From Charina bottae (taxonomy: Eukaryota > Chordata > Lepidosauria > Squamata > Charinaidae): a stretch of 64,000 nucleotides of DNA. The stretch spans positions 5,998,001 to 6,062,000 of the forward strand of contig JALMGJ010000019.1 in NCBI GenBank assembly GCA_023362775.1. The letters run 5' to 3'. The first letter of the stretch is position 1; the number at the start of each line of letters is the position of its first letter. The notes under the pieces are model-generated. The model did not search any database. It was not told the origin of the DNA and saw only the letters and a list, made by a program, of their open reading frames with translations. This document shows positions 34,001-45,732 of this stretch, in pieces. The position numbers and the translations under genes were made by a program.

Positions 34001-34690
34001 TGCCCTCGTCATCTCCCACATAGACTATTGTAATGCGCTCTACATGGGGCTACCCTTGAGGAGTATCCGGAAGCTTCAGCTGGTCCAGAATGCGGCTGCG
34101 AGGACAATTATTGGGGCCAGAAGATCGGCCCATGTGACACCGTTGTTACGCGAGCTGCATTGGGTGCCAGTTTGCTTCCGGGTACAATTCAAGGTGTTGG
34201 TTATCACCTTTAAAGCCCTACATGGCATAGGACCAGGTTACCTGAGGGACCGTCTCATCCCCAGAACATCGACCCGTCCCACCCGTTCAGCTAGAGAGGG
34301 CTTGCTACGGACCCCATCGCTTAAAGAGTTTCACCTAGCGGGGTCCAGGAAGCGGGCCTTCTCTGCAGTGGCGCCCGCCCTTTGGAATATCTTACCCCCG
34401 GAGCTGAGGCTGATGTCCTCGCTCCCAGCCTTCCGGAAAGGCTTAAAGACCTGGTTCTGCCGTCTTGCCTGGGAGGGAAACGTCAACAGTTCCTCTTGGG
34501 GATGGCTGGCCCCTTGAAGCCTCCCAGTGACTTATTTTAATATTTTTCTTGGAATTTATATTTTGTATTTATGTAATTTTATATATTTTTAATCACTATT
34601 TTGCTGTGCACCGCCCAGGGTCCCCGTTGGGGGAGATGGGCGGTAATATAAATTTAATAAAATAAAATAAATAAAATAAAATAAATAATT
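31090..34690 (+). mobile_element. Nearly full-length L2-clade LINE
   Basis: A sharp rise in GC content near 31090 marks the start of a roughly 500-bp 5' region (cccaggcaagcggcagtgcg), followed by ORF2 (31591-34517), a 3' UTR, and the terminus accgcccagggtccccgttg...gggcggtaat with an (AATAAA)-like tail ending near 34690. No separate ORF1 is visible. The ORF is interrupted only once, so this is one of the younger elements in the window. TSDs could not be defined, which is common for L2. Confidence 0.9.
31591..34517 (+). pseudogene. L2 ORF2: AP endonuclease and reverse transcriptase, one frameshift
   Basis: The endonuclease N-terminus (LLLLNARSVNNKAPLICDLI, ADLACITETWLG) reads in one frame to about 31900. 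The rest reads in another frame from 31809 to the stop at 34515. In the 902-codon frame: GDFN at residue about 90, SDHALV at 156, RT motif LLDLSAAFDTIDH near 519, GVPQGSVLSPLLFNIYM, and YADDTQLY near 609. The C-terminus carries LQLVQNAAARTI and ends GWLAP. A frameshift of one or two bases between 31880 and 31930 is the only visible lesion. It would otherwise nick DNA and copy L2 RNA. Confidence 0.9.
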
Positions 34691-34757
34691 TTCCTTTCCT
34701 AAATAAAATGAAGAAGACATTTTAGGAGCAGCATTTGAGTTCATGGCTTCCATAACC

Positions 34758-34800
34758 ACATCTCCCTCCCTCCCTCCCTCCCTCCCTTCCTTCCTTCCTT
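34758..34800. repeat. (TCCC)n / (TTCC)n microsatellite
   Basis: Seven or so tccc units are followed by ttcc units. Confidence 0.95.
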
Positions 34801-35335
34801 CTGATCTGAAAATGGGGAATATTAGATAAGTCCCTTGCCGTGGTCAGATGACTCTCTAATTGCCAAGGAGATGGCTGGTGCTACCAAAGTCTGCTGGGAG
34901 GATGGATTTATTTATTCAATCCATTCTAGGGACCTAACAGGTACTTTTGGTTTATAGGAGGCAGTTGTGGTCTTTCCCAAAGCATGGTAGAAAGTTCTAC
35001 TGAGGCTTTACAGTAGTCACATTCTGGAATCTTGAAAAGGATTGTACTGAGTGGCCTCTCCCATGTTTATCAAGGAGCTTCAGGAAGTGAGGCATCAGAG
35101 AGCAAGTCTAGCACAATGCGGGAGAAAGACAAAGAATGAATCTGACTGAACATGATCTTATTCTGTGGTGAGAATGGAAAAATGGCAATATTTATCCATT
35201 TTCATCACTTCCTTTTATCCTTTCCTCCACTTTTATCATTTTATCACTTTAAAGTGATCTGGGTCCTTTGGGGGAACAACGTGTTCAACAGCATTTGCTG
35301 GGTTATAGCAAAGAGTTTACGAGACATCTAGAGCC
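34801..35335. other. Intergenic DNA, nothing recognised
   Basis: No supported feature. Confidence 0.6.
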
Positions 35336-35426
35336 ATGTTTTTCAACCTTGGCAGCTTTAAGGTGTGTCTTCAACTCCCAGAATTCCCCAGCCAGCATGC
35401 TTAAAGTTGCCAAGGTTGAGAAATGC
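35336..35426. mobile_element. Small hAT-type MITE
   Basis: Imperfect terminal inverted repeats: ttttcaaccttggcagcttt on the left and aaagttgccaaggttgagaa on the right, around a core aactcccagaattccccagc. About 90 bp. This core and ends recur widely in reptile genomes to my knowledge. A target duplication is not clear. Confidence 0.65.
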
Positions 35427-36530
35427 TGACCTACAGGACAAAGTTGCTCAGACTCTTTCTGTATTGAATGCTAGCTGGGCAGATTCTGGTGAGGTGGCTG
35501 AGACTATATTGTGTAAGTTAATATAGGATGAGTTTTAGACTGTTGGTTCTGAAGAAGTGGACAGAGACCTCCACCTGTAGCTTGCATGCATGCCCTTCCT
35601 GGCTAGCGGAAGCCTCCATTGAAGTGATGGAAGGCTGAGTTAAGGCAATGGTGAATTGAGCTTTGGGGGAGGGGAATGGTGTCATCTACCTTGAAGAAGG
35701 TCTTGGTGCTTCCACTCCTCAAGAAGCTATAGCTCAGCTCAACAATTTTAGATAACTACTGACTGAACTCCAATTTTTGCTTTTGGGGGATGGTTGTTGA
35801 AAGGATGGTGGGGTGGCAGTTGCAGAGTGTTTTGGAGGAAACTGGTTATTTGGATTCTTCTCAGTCTGTGTTCCAATGCCTTGAGGCTGTGAAGGTCTGA
35901 TAGGGATAAACAAGATTAGGCTCAATCACAGCAAGACAGAGAAGCCCTCCAATTTCAGAGATACTCCATTCTTGGTTCTTGTCATGCTTCCCCATGTAGA
36001 GCTAGATGGTAATTTGGAGGTCCTCCTGGAATCACAACTCCTGCTTAAAGAGCAGGTGACAGATGTGGCTGAAAGGCTCTTGCCCAGATGCCTCTTGTGT
36101 GACCGTTATGGCCTTTCCTGGATTGGTAGTATTTGTTCATAGTCATGCATTCCTTGGTCATTTCTCATTGGGATTATTGCAATGAGTTTGGGTGAACTCA
36201 TTGCAATAATCTTGAAGACCCACCCAGAAGCTTGATTTGGTCCCATATGCAACAAATTGAGCAGCTATAGATAGTTTGGCGCACATGACATTTCTGTTTC
36301 AAGAACTGATTCCCCTGATATCAGATGGCCCGAACTCTATTAGCTTTTCATAAGCAATTAAGACCTGGGTGTTTCAGTGGCCTAAGGATCTAAGGTTGCC
36401 TAACTCCTCTTGGTTGGATGTGTATATAAGTTTCAGTTGTTCCCTGGCTTTGGAGTAAGTTATATTTTTATATGGTTGTGTTTTTAGTTATTAATCTCAT
36501 TGCCCTTTGAAGGTTTTGTAAGCACTTTGG

Positions 36531-37073
36531 GCGGGTAAGATGCCAGGCTTGTCGATCGGAAGTTCGCAAGTTCGGAGGTTCAAATCCCTAGCCCCGCGTG
36601 ACGGAGTGAGCTCCCACACTAGCCCCAGCTCTTGCCAACCTAGCAATTCGATAGCATGGAAATGCAAGTAGATTAGTGGGTATGTAGCTTGAATCATGTC
36701 AACTGGATTTCTATTTTCTCAGTGGAAACGTTTCGCTCCTTATCCAAGAAGCTCCTTCAGTCTGCTTCTTCAGACTGAAGAAGCTTCTTGGATAAGGAGC
36801 GAAACGTTTCCACTGAGAAAATAGAAATCCTGTTGACATGATTCAAGCTACAGACTGTTCCACCTGGATGACTGAGAACCTTCATCGATAGATTAGTGGG
36901 TACCACTTCGGTGGATAGGTAACAGAGTTCCGCGTGCGTCATGCCGGCCACATGACCATGGAAGTGTCTTCGGACAACGCTGGCTCTTCAGCTAACAAAC
37001 GGAGATGAGTGCCAGCCCCTAGAGTCGGACACGACTGCACAAATGTGCGGGGGGAACATTTACCTTTTTTTTT
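36531..37073 (+). mobile_element. Sauria-type tRNA SINE with RTE-like tail, interrupted by a PLE foldback
   Basis: It begins gcgggtaagatgccaggctt (the first bases of the tRNA head are missing), has B-box ggttcaaatccc, and ends gagtcggacacgactgcaca plus a T-rich tail. TSDs aagcactttgg (36520-36530) and aagctctttgg (37074-37084) differ by one base. The insert 36683-36889 interrupts it. Host is the L2 at 35520-37180. Confidence 0.9.
36683..36889 (+). mobile_element. Penelope-derived inverted-repeat unit (foldback), copy 1
   Basis: TSDs agattagtgggta at 36670-36682 and 36890-36902 are exact. The left arm starts tgtagcttgaatcatgtcaa and runs to cttcagtctg; the right arm is its reverse complement. 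Arms are about 80 bp with a 3-base centre. The right arm then continues about 40 bp to the PLE 3' end (gatgactgagaaccttcat). All of this matches the 3' part of the PLE at 15455-15575. No coding sequence remains. Confidence 0.85.
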
Positions 37074-37180
37074 AAGCTCTTTGGAGTCAAACATAATTGG
37101 AGTGGCTTATAAACCAAATAAGCAAGTAAGCAAGCAAGTAAGTAAATATATACATAGATAGATGCATAAATAAATATATA

Positions 37181-39240
37181 AAATCCAGCAACAAATAGCA
37201 CCGTAAACTGCCATAGTACGGTTCTTTATAATCTTGTTTTCATATCTGCTAGTTGTACTAATCGAAGCTTAAATTGGCAAAAGGGGAAAAATGGGCCATA
37301 TTATAGAATTGTGAAACATGAAGACAAAGCAATGAAATTATACTTCAAGAAAAAACAAAATGAAGCTACAGTGTTCCCCAATCTCCCCAAATACCCACCT
37401 TCTTCCTCCCCTGTCTTTCCTTCTTTATGCTCACTTTCTGCTGCTGTCAAAAGCAAGGCCTTGAGAGGGCAACCCTCTGAATCTTGGCTCGAATGAAAGC
37501 CCCCTTGGAATGTTTGAATGCCCATAAAACTTCACATGGGCTCTAATCTCAGCTGCCGACAGTTCTGTGTGTTGGAAGCTGCCAGATTTTGGCACCGTTT
37601 CAAAACAATGGGAAAACACAAAAGCTCAAACTGTCAACACCTCTGTGCGTGAGCAGATGCACGGGGCTCAACAGAGTTAAAACACAATGGGGGGAAAGCT
37701 TCAGCTGTCAACAATCTTTGTGGAAGCAGATGCTCCCTTTTTGGCAGAGTTTGAATTAAGTAATAAACCGGATTCGGCCTCCCCCCTTACCCCTTGGCAT
37801 GTGAACAGGTGCCGCATTTGCTATTTATTGGCACACTATTTGAATATTGAAATCACCAAACACTAGGACATACACTGTAGGCCTAACTGTAGTGCAAACA
37901 CTTTCATATGTTTTCAGACACATATTTCTTGATGAGTTTTCCAAGGAGTTCCCAGATGCTTATTAAGATATTTCTCATTGCTTTTATGTATTATAATGTT
38001 TGCTTACTTGGTTGCTGTTGTTCATTGCCTTGAGACTTCAATGAAAAGAAAGAAGATATATTCTGAAAAGCAAGGGGGTTGTCTTCTCTTTCTGGATTAT
38101 CTCATAGTTTACACTAAAGATTTACACTAAGATTTACACTAAACCACCTGAACTGTTTTTGTTGGCTTGCGCACGAGTGGCCGTAGAGAGGCAAGTTGGA
38201 TTCTTTGATGGTTTGTGTGATGGGAATGCAAAACATCCAGCATTAATATGAGCAAATGAAACATCTGAACTTAAATGATTCTGGGCAGAATGTTCCTTGC
38301 TGAATTCTTATGTTCTCTTCAATAAGGTTGTGCAAATTAAGGCTGTCCTGACATCAGTACAATGCACATGTTTTCTCTCCTTAACTGATGATGGCGAAGG
38401 GAAAACTCCATCTATGGCAATTGTATGAAGACAGGAATAATTACACTAGACAATCTGAAGAGTACAATGGATATTGCACTGCAGTTTTTCTTTATCAATT
38501 ACAATTCTGTCCTTAACTTTTAATTTGCTAATGTTATTTCAAATTCACATCACTTATACCTTTTACTTATAAGATTTACACAGCATATGTAAACATGTTT
38601 ACCTATCCACTAGATATTGCTCTGCCAAAAAGGATAGCCCTTCAAAGAGAGAATGAGGTATATGGATACTATTTTGAAGAAGGAAGCAATTAATCAAAGC
38701 AGCAGACCTACCTCTGCTGATTCTTTCCTCCTCCTTCTCATCCAGGTGTTCTTCTCTGTTGAAAGCAAATTCTACATGTTCCAAATCAACATGTTTTCAA
38801 GAAGAAAAACAAAGAATTGCATGCTCTCAAGTTAATTTCCCATATTTCACTGGATAAGGGAAAGATACCCTTAAACAATGTATTTCAGGTGCGGAACTTT
38901 GCACTTTTTATTTTAGCAGCACTTATAGCAATAAGCCAGGATTATTATTGCTATATGGAGGGGAGATTGTAACAGAGAAAACAATGCCTTGTCCAACACA
39001 TAATACATTCATAGACAAGCACAAAATCTGGAGAAATCTCAGCTTGTAGTTTATATTCTTAGTTGCTAAGCTACATAGGATATTCTAAACAAGTTTATAT
39101 AGTCTGAGTACAAAGGATATAAGTGACCATTTAATAAGTAAGTGTTTACCATTACTATTTCTTATGAAAATGGTGCATATCTGTTACTGGATCTGTATCG
39201 TGAAATCCCTGGGCCCCTGTAATGCTCTGGGTCAATAGGA
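37181..39240. other. Longest plain intergenic stretch of this part
   Basis: Contains a moderately GC-rich piece at 37380-37800 (gagcagatgcacggggctca) with ORFs of about 60-74 codons on both strands. I see no exon signature I can name. It is a candidate for conserved non-coding sequence only because it looks non-repetitive. Confidence 0.5.
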
Positions 39241-39247
39241 TTCATAG

Positions 39248-39730
39248 GATAAAGGGGCGCGGTGGCTCAGCGGGTTAAACCGCTGAGCCGTTAGTCTGCC
39301 AACCATAAGGTCGGCAGTTCGAATCCATGTGGCGGGGTGAGCTCCCATCACTAGCCCCAGCTCCAGCCCACCCAGCTGATCGAAAGCCACCGGCAAGTAG
39401 ATGAATGGGGACCACTCACGTGGGCCAATTTGCTGGCTTCCTTCTCGGAGGGTCACCCTCGGACCAAGAAGAAAGCTGGTCCCCGTGGATGACGGCGGAT
39501 CCCGAAAAACGACAACTTCCTGGACGTCAGCAGCCGGCTCAGAAGCAAAGGTTCCTGGGACATGTAGTCCGACCTGCGATTGAAGAGCCGGTTCCCTCAC
39601 CCCCTCCCTAACCGCGCGGGTAATAGAATATGACTGTATAAATAATATAATGTATGATGAATGTAAGCCACCTAGAGCCCTCCACTTAGGGAGGGGATAG
39701 GCGGGGTATAAATACAATAATAAATAAAAA
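39248..39730 (+). mobile_element. tRNA-derived SINE with L2-like tail
   Basis: The head ggggcgcggtggctcagcgg and exact B-box agttcgaatcc are followed by a long body (gacgtcagcagccggctcag, tgggacatgtagtccgacct) and a 3' end gtaagccacctagagccctc...gataggcggggtataaatac that resembles L2 termini. About 480 bp. The same family is at 59336. Confidence 0.85.
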
Positions 39731-39734
39731 ATAA

Positions 39735-39955
39735 AAATAGTTCCTCCTGGGGGTGGCTTGCACTGTAGAGCCCTCCCTATGGAATAAGATCTTACCAACT
39801 TTGGATTTTATATTTATTTATTTCTATTTATAGTATTGGCTGTAATTTTATCTTTTATGGTTTTAATTCTGATTTTACTGTAAATCGCCCAGAGTCCCCC
39901 TTTGGGGGAGATGGGCAGTGATATAAATATAAATAAATAAATAAATTCAAGATCC
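39735..39955 (+). mobile_element. L2-clade LINE 3' UTR and terminus
   Basis: The text cctcctgggggtggcttgca overlaps the region of the L2 ORF end; the 3' UTR runs to taaatcgcccagagtccccc...gagatgggcagtgatataaa and ATAAATAAATAAATAAA. It abuts the SINE directly. Confidence 0.85.
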
Positions 39956-39961
39956 TAGTTT

Positions 39962-40252
39962 CAAATCAAAATCTTTATTACAGCCTTTAAGCCAGAAAAC
40001 ACTACAATAAAAAAACATAAACCTATAATTAATAAAACTAAAAAGTAGACCTAAAATACAATAAAATGGAATCATGCAAATGGTGGCCCAAAATCAGGCA
40101 ACCTGGAAAGATACATCAGAGTCCTGGTCAGATAGAAGAAGTAAGAGAAAAGCATATAATGTCTACTTTTTAGTTTTATTAATTATAGGTTTATGTGTTT
40201 TTATTGTAGTGTGTTTTGGCCTAAAGGCCGTAATAAAGGTTATGATTTGAAT
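39962..40252. repeat. Large inverted repeat (foldback) of unknown origin
   Basis: The left arm ttcaaatcaaaatctttatt...aaaactaaaaagtagac (about 39963-40053) is matched by its reverse complement at about 40162-40252. Arms are about 91 bp with roughly 10% divergence, concentrated at the outer ends. The spacer is about 108 bp. The outer part taaaggccgtaataaaggtt looks like a retroelement 3' end, but I cannot name the family. Confidence 0.85.
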
Positions 40253-41727
40253 TACTGTTTGCTTCCATTAGCACCATCAAGTTCCTTTCTGGAGCTCCAT
40301 TTGTATGAATAATGGAAAGGTTTCATTAATAATATTTGCCCTCAAAAATGCAGCTTTGTGGCAGGAAAGGAAAGAAAGAAAAGACTAACTATCTAAGCAT
40401 TGGCAGGATTGTGTTACGTTATGTAACTTCAATAAGAACCATGCTTTGAATTAAGCACTCATTTAGTTTTAAAATGTTGTTGGAGCTGATCTTTGCTGTT
40501 TCTCCAAGGAATTCTTTAAAAGCAGTGGGAACAAATAACTAACAGTGACTTGGAAATACTATTTTTGATAAAGATGATAAAGATTGTATAGTTCGTCAAA
40601 GGAATGTGTCACTTCCTGATGAATGCAAAGCAATTTCAAGCCATGTACAAGTGAAAGGGGGCCAATAAAATCCTCACCATTCAGAAGTACAGTTAGCTTT
40701 GACCATTTTACCAAATATCCACTCACTTATCTATGTTTACAAAAGCAAAAGGTAAGCATAGAAAGTTTCAATCTTCACATGGTTTTTGTCCTGGCTGAAT
40801 CACAGGAGATTTTCATCTGCCATTTCTCTTGCAACAGGGTGCAGATGTCATTCTCTCTGAAACGTACAATGAAACTGGGCATTTTTAAATTATTATTATT
40901 CCTACTGACAGCCTGAAAGAAAATTTAAAACACTGGCAACATCACATTTATCAATAATTTATCCTTGTCTGGATTTTACAAAGCATTTGTCAGACCATGA
41001 AAATCTCACCATTAAATGCAGCCTTGGAAGGAACTTTAACATGGCATTTTTCCCCATTGTGTTGTTCAGATGTAAGTATGAATATATCAACTTTGAAACC
41101 AAAGTCATCAGAGAAAACTGTCAGGATTTGGTAATCTTTGGACAAACTGGAACTGGCAGCCACAGATAGCTTGTGGGTCTAATACCTATGTCATGTTGAA
41201 GATATTTCAAGATAGTTGTAAAGTTTCTTTTTGAGGGTGGCTTGAATTTCATCTGAGCAAATATAATGAAATAGAACAGGATTGCTGTGCCTACTTTGAG
41301 GTAATGTGTTACAGAAATGCTTTGATCTCAGATCCTTCACAATTTTCTTCTTCTTTTTCTTTTTTCTACTTTCAGCTACTATTGAAAATCATTCCCAGAC
41401 TGTTTTGCTCTAAAGTGCAAGCATCTTACCAAAGTTCAAAGGATCGCATTTCAGCTTTGTTTCATATACTGAGTGTTTTTATTTGTTGTTTTATTTCTTC
41501 CTTGATCTGACAAGGTAGAGACTTGGCTTTATTTTCTCTCATAAATGTATTTTGACCCTCTTTATATTTCCTGGATAGAAATCCAACCAGAAAGAAATAT
41601 ATACAAAGTGAACGATGTTCACCAACTTCTTATATTCTTGCTCAAGGTTCTCCAATCTTACATAAGCTCCTGAGTGTACATATGCACAGCCAGGAGCCAG
41701 TCTATAGAATCTTTTAACTGAAGGGTG
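40253..41727. other. Intergenic DNA, nothing recognised
   Basis: A 97-codon ORF at 40623 and others of about 60-68 codons show no motif. No element was recognised. Confidence 0.6.
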
Positions 41728-41834
41728 ATAGTATAGTATAGTATAGTATAGTATAGTATAGTATAGTATAGTATAGTATACTATACTATACTATACTATA
41801 CTATACTATACTATACTATACTATACTATACTAT
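41728..41834. repeat. Palindromic pentanucleotide array (ATAGT)n-(ATACT)n
   Basis: About ten tagta units switch at about 41780 to an equal number of ctata units, the exact reverse complement, giving a perfect AT-rich palindrome of about 105 bp. It can form a cruciform. Confidence 0.95.
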
Positions 41835-41883
41835 AGCAAAACCAGCAATGTATAGTAGACCTATACATTGCTGGTTTTGCTAT
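41833..41883. repeat. Perfect 23-bp hairpin next to the palindromic array
   Basis: Arms atagcaaaaccagcaatgta + tag (41833-41855) and the reverse complement (41861-41883) are separated by the 5-base loop tagac. There are no mismatches. Confidence 0.95.
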
Positions 41884-42929
41884 TTGAGGAGGCAAACATT
41901 TCTTAGTTACTGTTTTGGGGGAAATTAACTCAATGTGCACTTCAAAGTCAGTAATGACAGAGAAGGAAATTAATTCAGCAATGGCACTGATATTAAAGTT
42001 TTTCAATTTATTTTATACATGCAATCAAGAAAACCTGGGAAGCACTCAAGCAAGTAGTAAATTTGTCCTTTGTAACCTAAGCTAAGATGCCAAAGGCTAA
42101 AAAAAGAGGACTAGTACTTAGTCAATAGAGAGAAAGATGAGGTGTTTTGGAGATATTAATGTTGAAAAATTACATATGTAGAGTGAAGTTTGGATGTTGC
42201 AAAAATGTGGATGAAGAAAGCATCACTGATAGGTTAAAAGGAAGGGAAGAAACAGTTTTAGTGCAAGATGACTTATAATGATCAGTTTCAGAGAAGGTAG
42301 AAGAGTAATGGAATCTCCATCTGGGTTGCTTAGAGAATTACAAAGAGTTTCTAAATACAGAGTACTATCTGCAAAAATAAACTCTGAACAAATCATGGTC
42401 TTTCTATATTTTCAACAGAGTATATTGTGTGAATTATGAAAACTCATGGGCCATAACTGGTATTCTAACAAAGTGCCAATTCATATTAGAACATTCTCAA
42501 AGGAGACTTCCAATTCTGTTCCTTAATCCTCAGATATCTCATCCTTGATCCTTTCCATCTTCTCCTTCTACAAAAGTGCTCCAAATCTCTAAATCAAAAG
42601 AACTTTCTGAACTGAATCAGACTGCCTGTCAGAACTGTTGAACCACACTGGAGGCCCTGGAATCACCTCACTGGAATCACACTGGAGGCAGTGGAGTATT
42701 TGGATGCATAATTTGGGACTTTGCCTGATTATACAAGCCTACTAAATCGAACCGGAAGAAGTAAGAGAAAAAGAAAGCTTGACATTACTGCAGTTACATG
42801 AGTTGACAGGCTAAATGTAATGGATCTGACAAAGCCAGATCATAGGTGGGAAAGTGAAGGCCAGGTAGGTCAGCCTAAGGCAGGCAATGCTTGAAAAAGT
42901 AAGTAGACTTCAATCATGGTCAATATCTA
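41884..42929. other. Intergenic DNA, nothing recognised
   Basis: No supported feature. Confidence 0.6.
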
Positions 42930-43765
42930 GTTAAGGCAAGCTATGTTAAGGCATTCCCAGTTGGATGCTGGCTTTGCTACAGGTCCAGGGAAGATGCCTG
43001 GGGAGGAGTCTTGCCCGGTTATCTGGGAACAGTTTGATCCTATTGGGCCCGAGGAAGTGGGCAGGGTCCTCAGGTCTGTGAACTTGGCCACATGCTCTTT
43101 AGATCCATGCCCCTCCTGGCTTGTTAAAGCATCCATGGGGTGCCATGTGAGTGGGTTCGATCAGTGGTTAATTGTTCTTTGAGTGAGGGGGTTGTCCTCT
43201 ACCTCTTAAAGAGGCCTTGGTCCACCCCCTCTTCAAGAAGACATCACTTGACCCCACCATACCAGACAATTTTCATCCAGTATCTCATCTCCCTTTCTTG
43301 GTGGTGGAGAAGGTGGTTGTGCTACAGCTTCAGAGGGCCTTGGAGGAAGCAGATTGTCTGGATCCTTTTCAGTCAGGATTCAGACCCAGGTATGGGATGG
43401 AAATGGCATTGGTTACACTTTTGGATAATCTCTGATTTTGGGGGGATGGGGGCTGTGCTTCCATCTTTGCCCTACTTGACCTCTTGGCAGTCACCAGGCC
43501 TGGGGCTCCCAGGGAAGTGGAGACATGCTTAGATGGCTCTATTGTTGAGTAGCTATCTTTATTCTCTCTTACCTAGGCTTTGTATATTTGTTTTTATTAT
43601 ATTTGTTTTTTTAATATTGCCTTGGATATTTTTATACCACTTGTTATGCATGCACTGTTTTTATTCAATCATTTTAAGCCACCCAGAGGTACTTTCTGTG
43701 AGATGAGTGGCTATACAAATTTGAGAAATAAATAAATAAATAAATAAATAAATAAGCTTTTATAT
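42930..43765 (+). mobile_element. Internally deleted L2-clade LINE
   Basis: ORF2 blocks: tatctgggaacagtttgatc (ViWEQFDP), TIPDNFHPVSHLPFLVVEKV, LQRALEEADCLDPFQSGFRP and RYGMEMALVTLLD, then LLDL near 43475. Here the RT is cut off and sequence jumps to a 3' UTR ending agccacccagaggtactttc and an (AATA)n tail. The deletion removes the catalytic half of the RT. Frameshifts are present. Confidence 0.85.
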
Positions 43766-45656
43766 GTAGAGCAACAGAAAATAGTACCTTGGACAGCTCC
43801 AGTCAGCTTCTCTATCTAGAATTTATTTGCTCAGGTAAGCAATGTGCAGCTTTTCAGCTTTTATTAACCTACTACGATCAAAGCTTTCACTATTGACCAT
43901 TCTGAATGGGACTTCTGAGAACTGAAGCCAATTTAAGCTAGTGGGTCAGAGTTTACTTGGACTAGAGCAATAGGAAGATATTATTTCAGTGGTCACATAA
44001 AGCTTTATGCATGCAGACACCAGCTCAATTGGCAAAATTGTCAAATGGGTATCACTGGTCCAGGGGTGATGCAGATTTTGTTGATGGTTTGGCCTCCAAC
44101 TCAAGCAGATGGCCAGGCACAGTTTTCTGGCCACATGGCCCTGAGTATAGGTTAAGGTTCTTATTTTGAGGGAGCAGTTGGATTCTCATCTTAATCAGAT
44201 TTCTTCTCCATCATTAACACTGCTGGGAATTGAATGTAGGAACTTCTGTATGGAACATTCATGATCTACTAATGCTTCACTCCTTCCCTCTTTTATTCAG
44301 AAAAAAAATGGTGAAGGCTGAGTGATTTTATATTTTCTAAGGATGGTAGTTGGATCCAGTCATTTATTTAACTTTTGCAGCTATTCTTAGAGATCAGGAC
44401 ATGGTGTGTGTGTGGGGGGGGGTTCACCCATCAGCCGCTCTCAGTTGATGGCATCTTTTGAAGATGACACTTTGGTCAATCAAAAATAAGGAGCAAATTA
44501 TGAGCAGTGTATTTGCCATGATAAGGAATGAAGACAACATCAGATAATTGCCTGGTCTTTATGGAAGCCTCTCTAAGTGCCTCTTGAAATTATTACAGTT
44601 GACAACAGAAGAACATGACGTGTAGATAGAGAAAAAAATGTATAATCCACAAAATGTGGGTCAACCAAAAGCCTGCTTAGCAGCTAATTATGTTTCAATT
44701 TAATATAACAAACAGGGTTTTAAAAAGCTACAAAATTACACACACACACCAGTTTTAAACTTGAATCAGTAAGGACAACAAATATGACTGCAAAAAAGAA
44801 ATATCAACTATGAGATAGAAATAGAATTTAAAAACTTGTTTACAGTTATTAGTTTATGTAAAACCAGACATCAGAGATACCAGGATGCTATATATGCTGT
44901 AATTTATATTGGTTACAATTTAATAAACAATAAGCTGGTTACTTTTTAACAATAAGCATACAGGATATGAAAATATGGAATATATAATTATTTAAATGTA
45001 TAGTGGCTGAGTTTTGCAAAAAGATTTGATTCCTGCCTGAGTAAATGGCTTATAGATCTGCTTGTTTTTCAGGCTTCTAAACCCTGAACACGCATATAGA
45101 TGTTCAAAGATCCAGGAAGAGATTTTCAGGCAGTTTAAAGTGATCTCCAATGACATGTTTTGGGCATTTTCTATGCTTGTGCCAAATTGATATGTATGCA
45201 CAGCTCTCCTAAGGCTTATCTAAATAATAATAATAAAAATCTCATAGGAACTGTCATTTCACTAGACAGGCAGCAAAAGGAATCTCAAATAGTAATGACT
45301 AGTGTTACATGAATATTTGCTATTCACATTTAGAGAATTAACAGTGCAATAGTGACACTGCTTTAGAAGCAGAATAAATAGTACAATAAGTATTTATTAG
45401 AATTTCATTTTCTCTCATTATTAATTCGGTTTCCCACCCTCCTAATTTTACACAGATGGAAACAGTGTTAATTGGTTAAACTTAGGTAATCATTGAAGGA
45501 ATAAAACATAATTATTAGCCTTTCAAATATTTTTTCATAGAGAGAGGTCTCCTAAGGCTACAATTTTCTCTTGATCTTCACTATCACATTTTCTTTCAGT
45601 GAAGGAATAATATGGAAGTCTAGAATTTGGTGAGTAGATAGCCTACAAACTGATGT
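43766..45656. other. Intergenic DNA, nothing recognised
   Basis: A short (TG)n-(G)n tract lies near 44407. ORFs of about 60-70 codons are without motifs. Confidence 0.6.
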
Positions 45657-45732
45657 TTCTGTGTGTGTATTTATGTATGTATGTGTGTATGTATGCATCT
45701 TTTATTATATGTATGTGAGTGTGTACAGTATC

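Larger units (their letters stand above)
35520..37180 (+). mobile_element. Old L2-clade LINE, host of a nested SINE
   Basis: Decayed L2 blocks in order: tctgaagaagtggacagaga, cttccactcctcaagaagct, then after a deletion near 35875 ccttgaggctgtgaaggtct, ctcctggaatcacaactcct and aagagcaggtgacagatgtg. The 3' end resumes after the SINE (37085 on: gagtggcttataaaccaaat plus A-rich tail). It has many lesions and no ORF. Confidence 0.8.

Noticed and set aside
37301..37619. Overlapping ORFs of 61-74 codons in a GC-richer stretch, considered as an exon
   Set aside because: Open frames on both strands with no recognisable protein family; insufficient for a gene call.
41728..41834. Possible CRISPR-like or regulatory repeat array
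   Set aside because: It is an uninterrupted pentanucleotide microsatellite and its inverse, with no spacers. The organism is a vertebrate.
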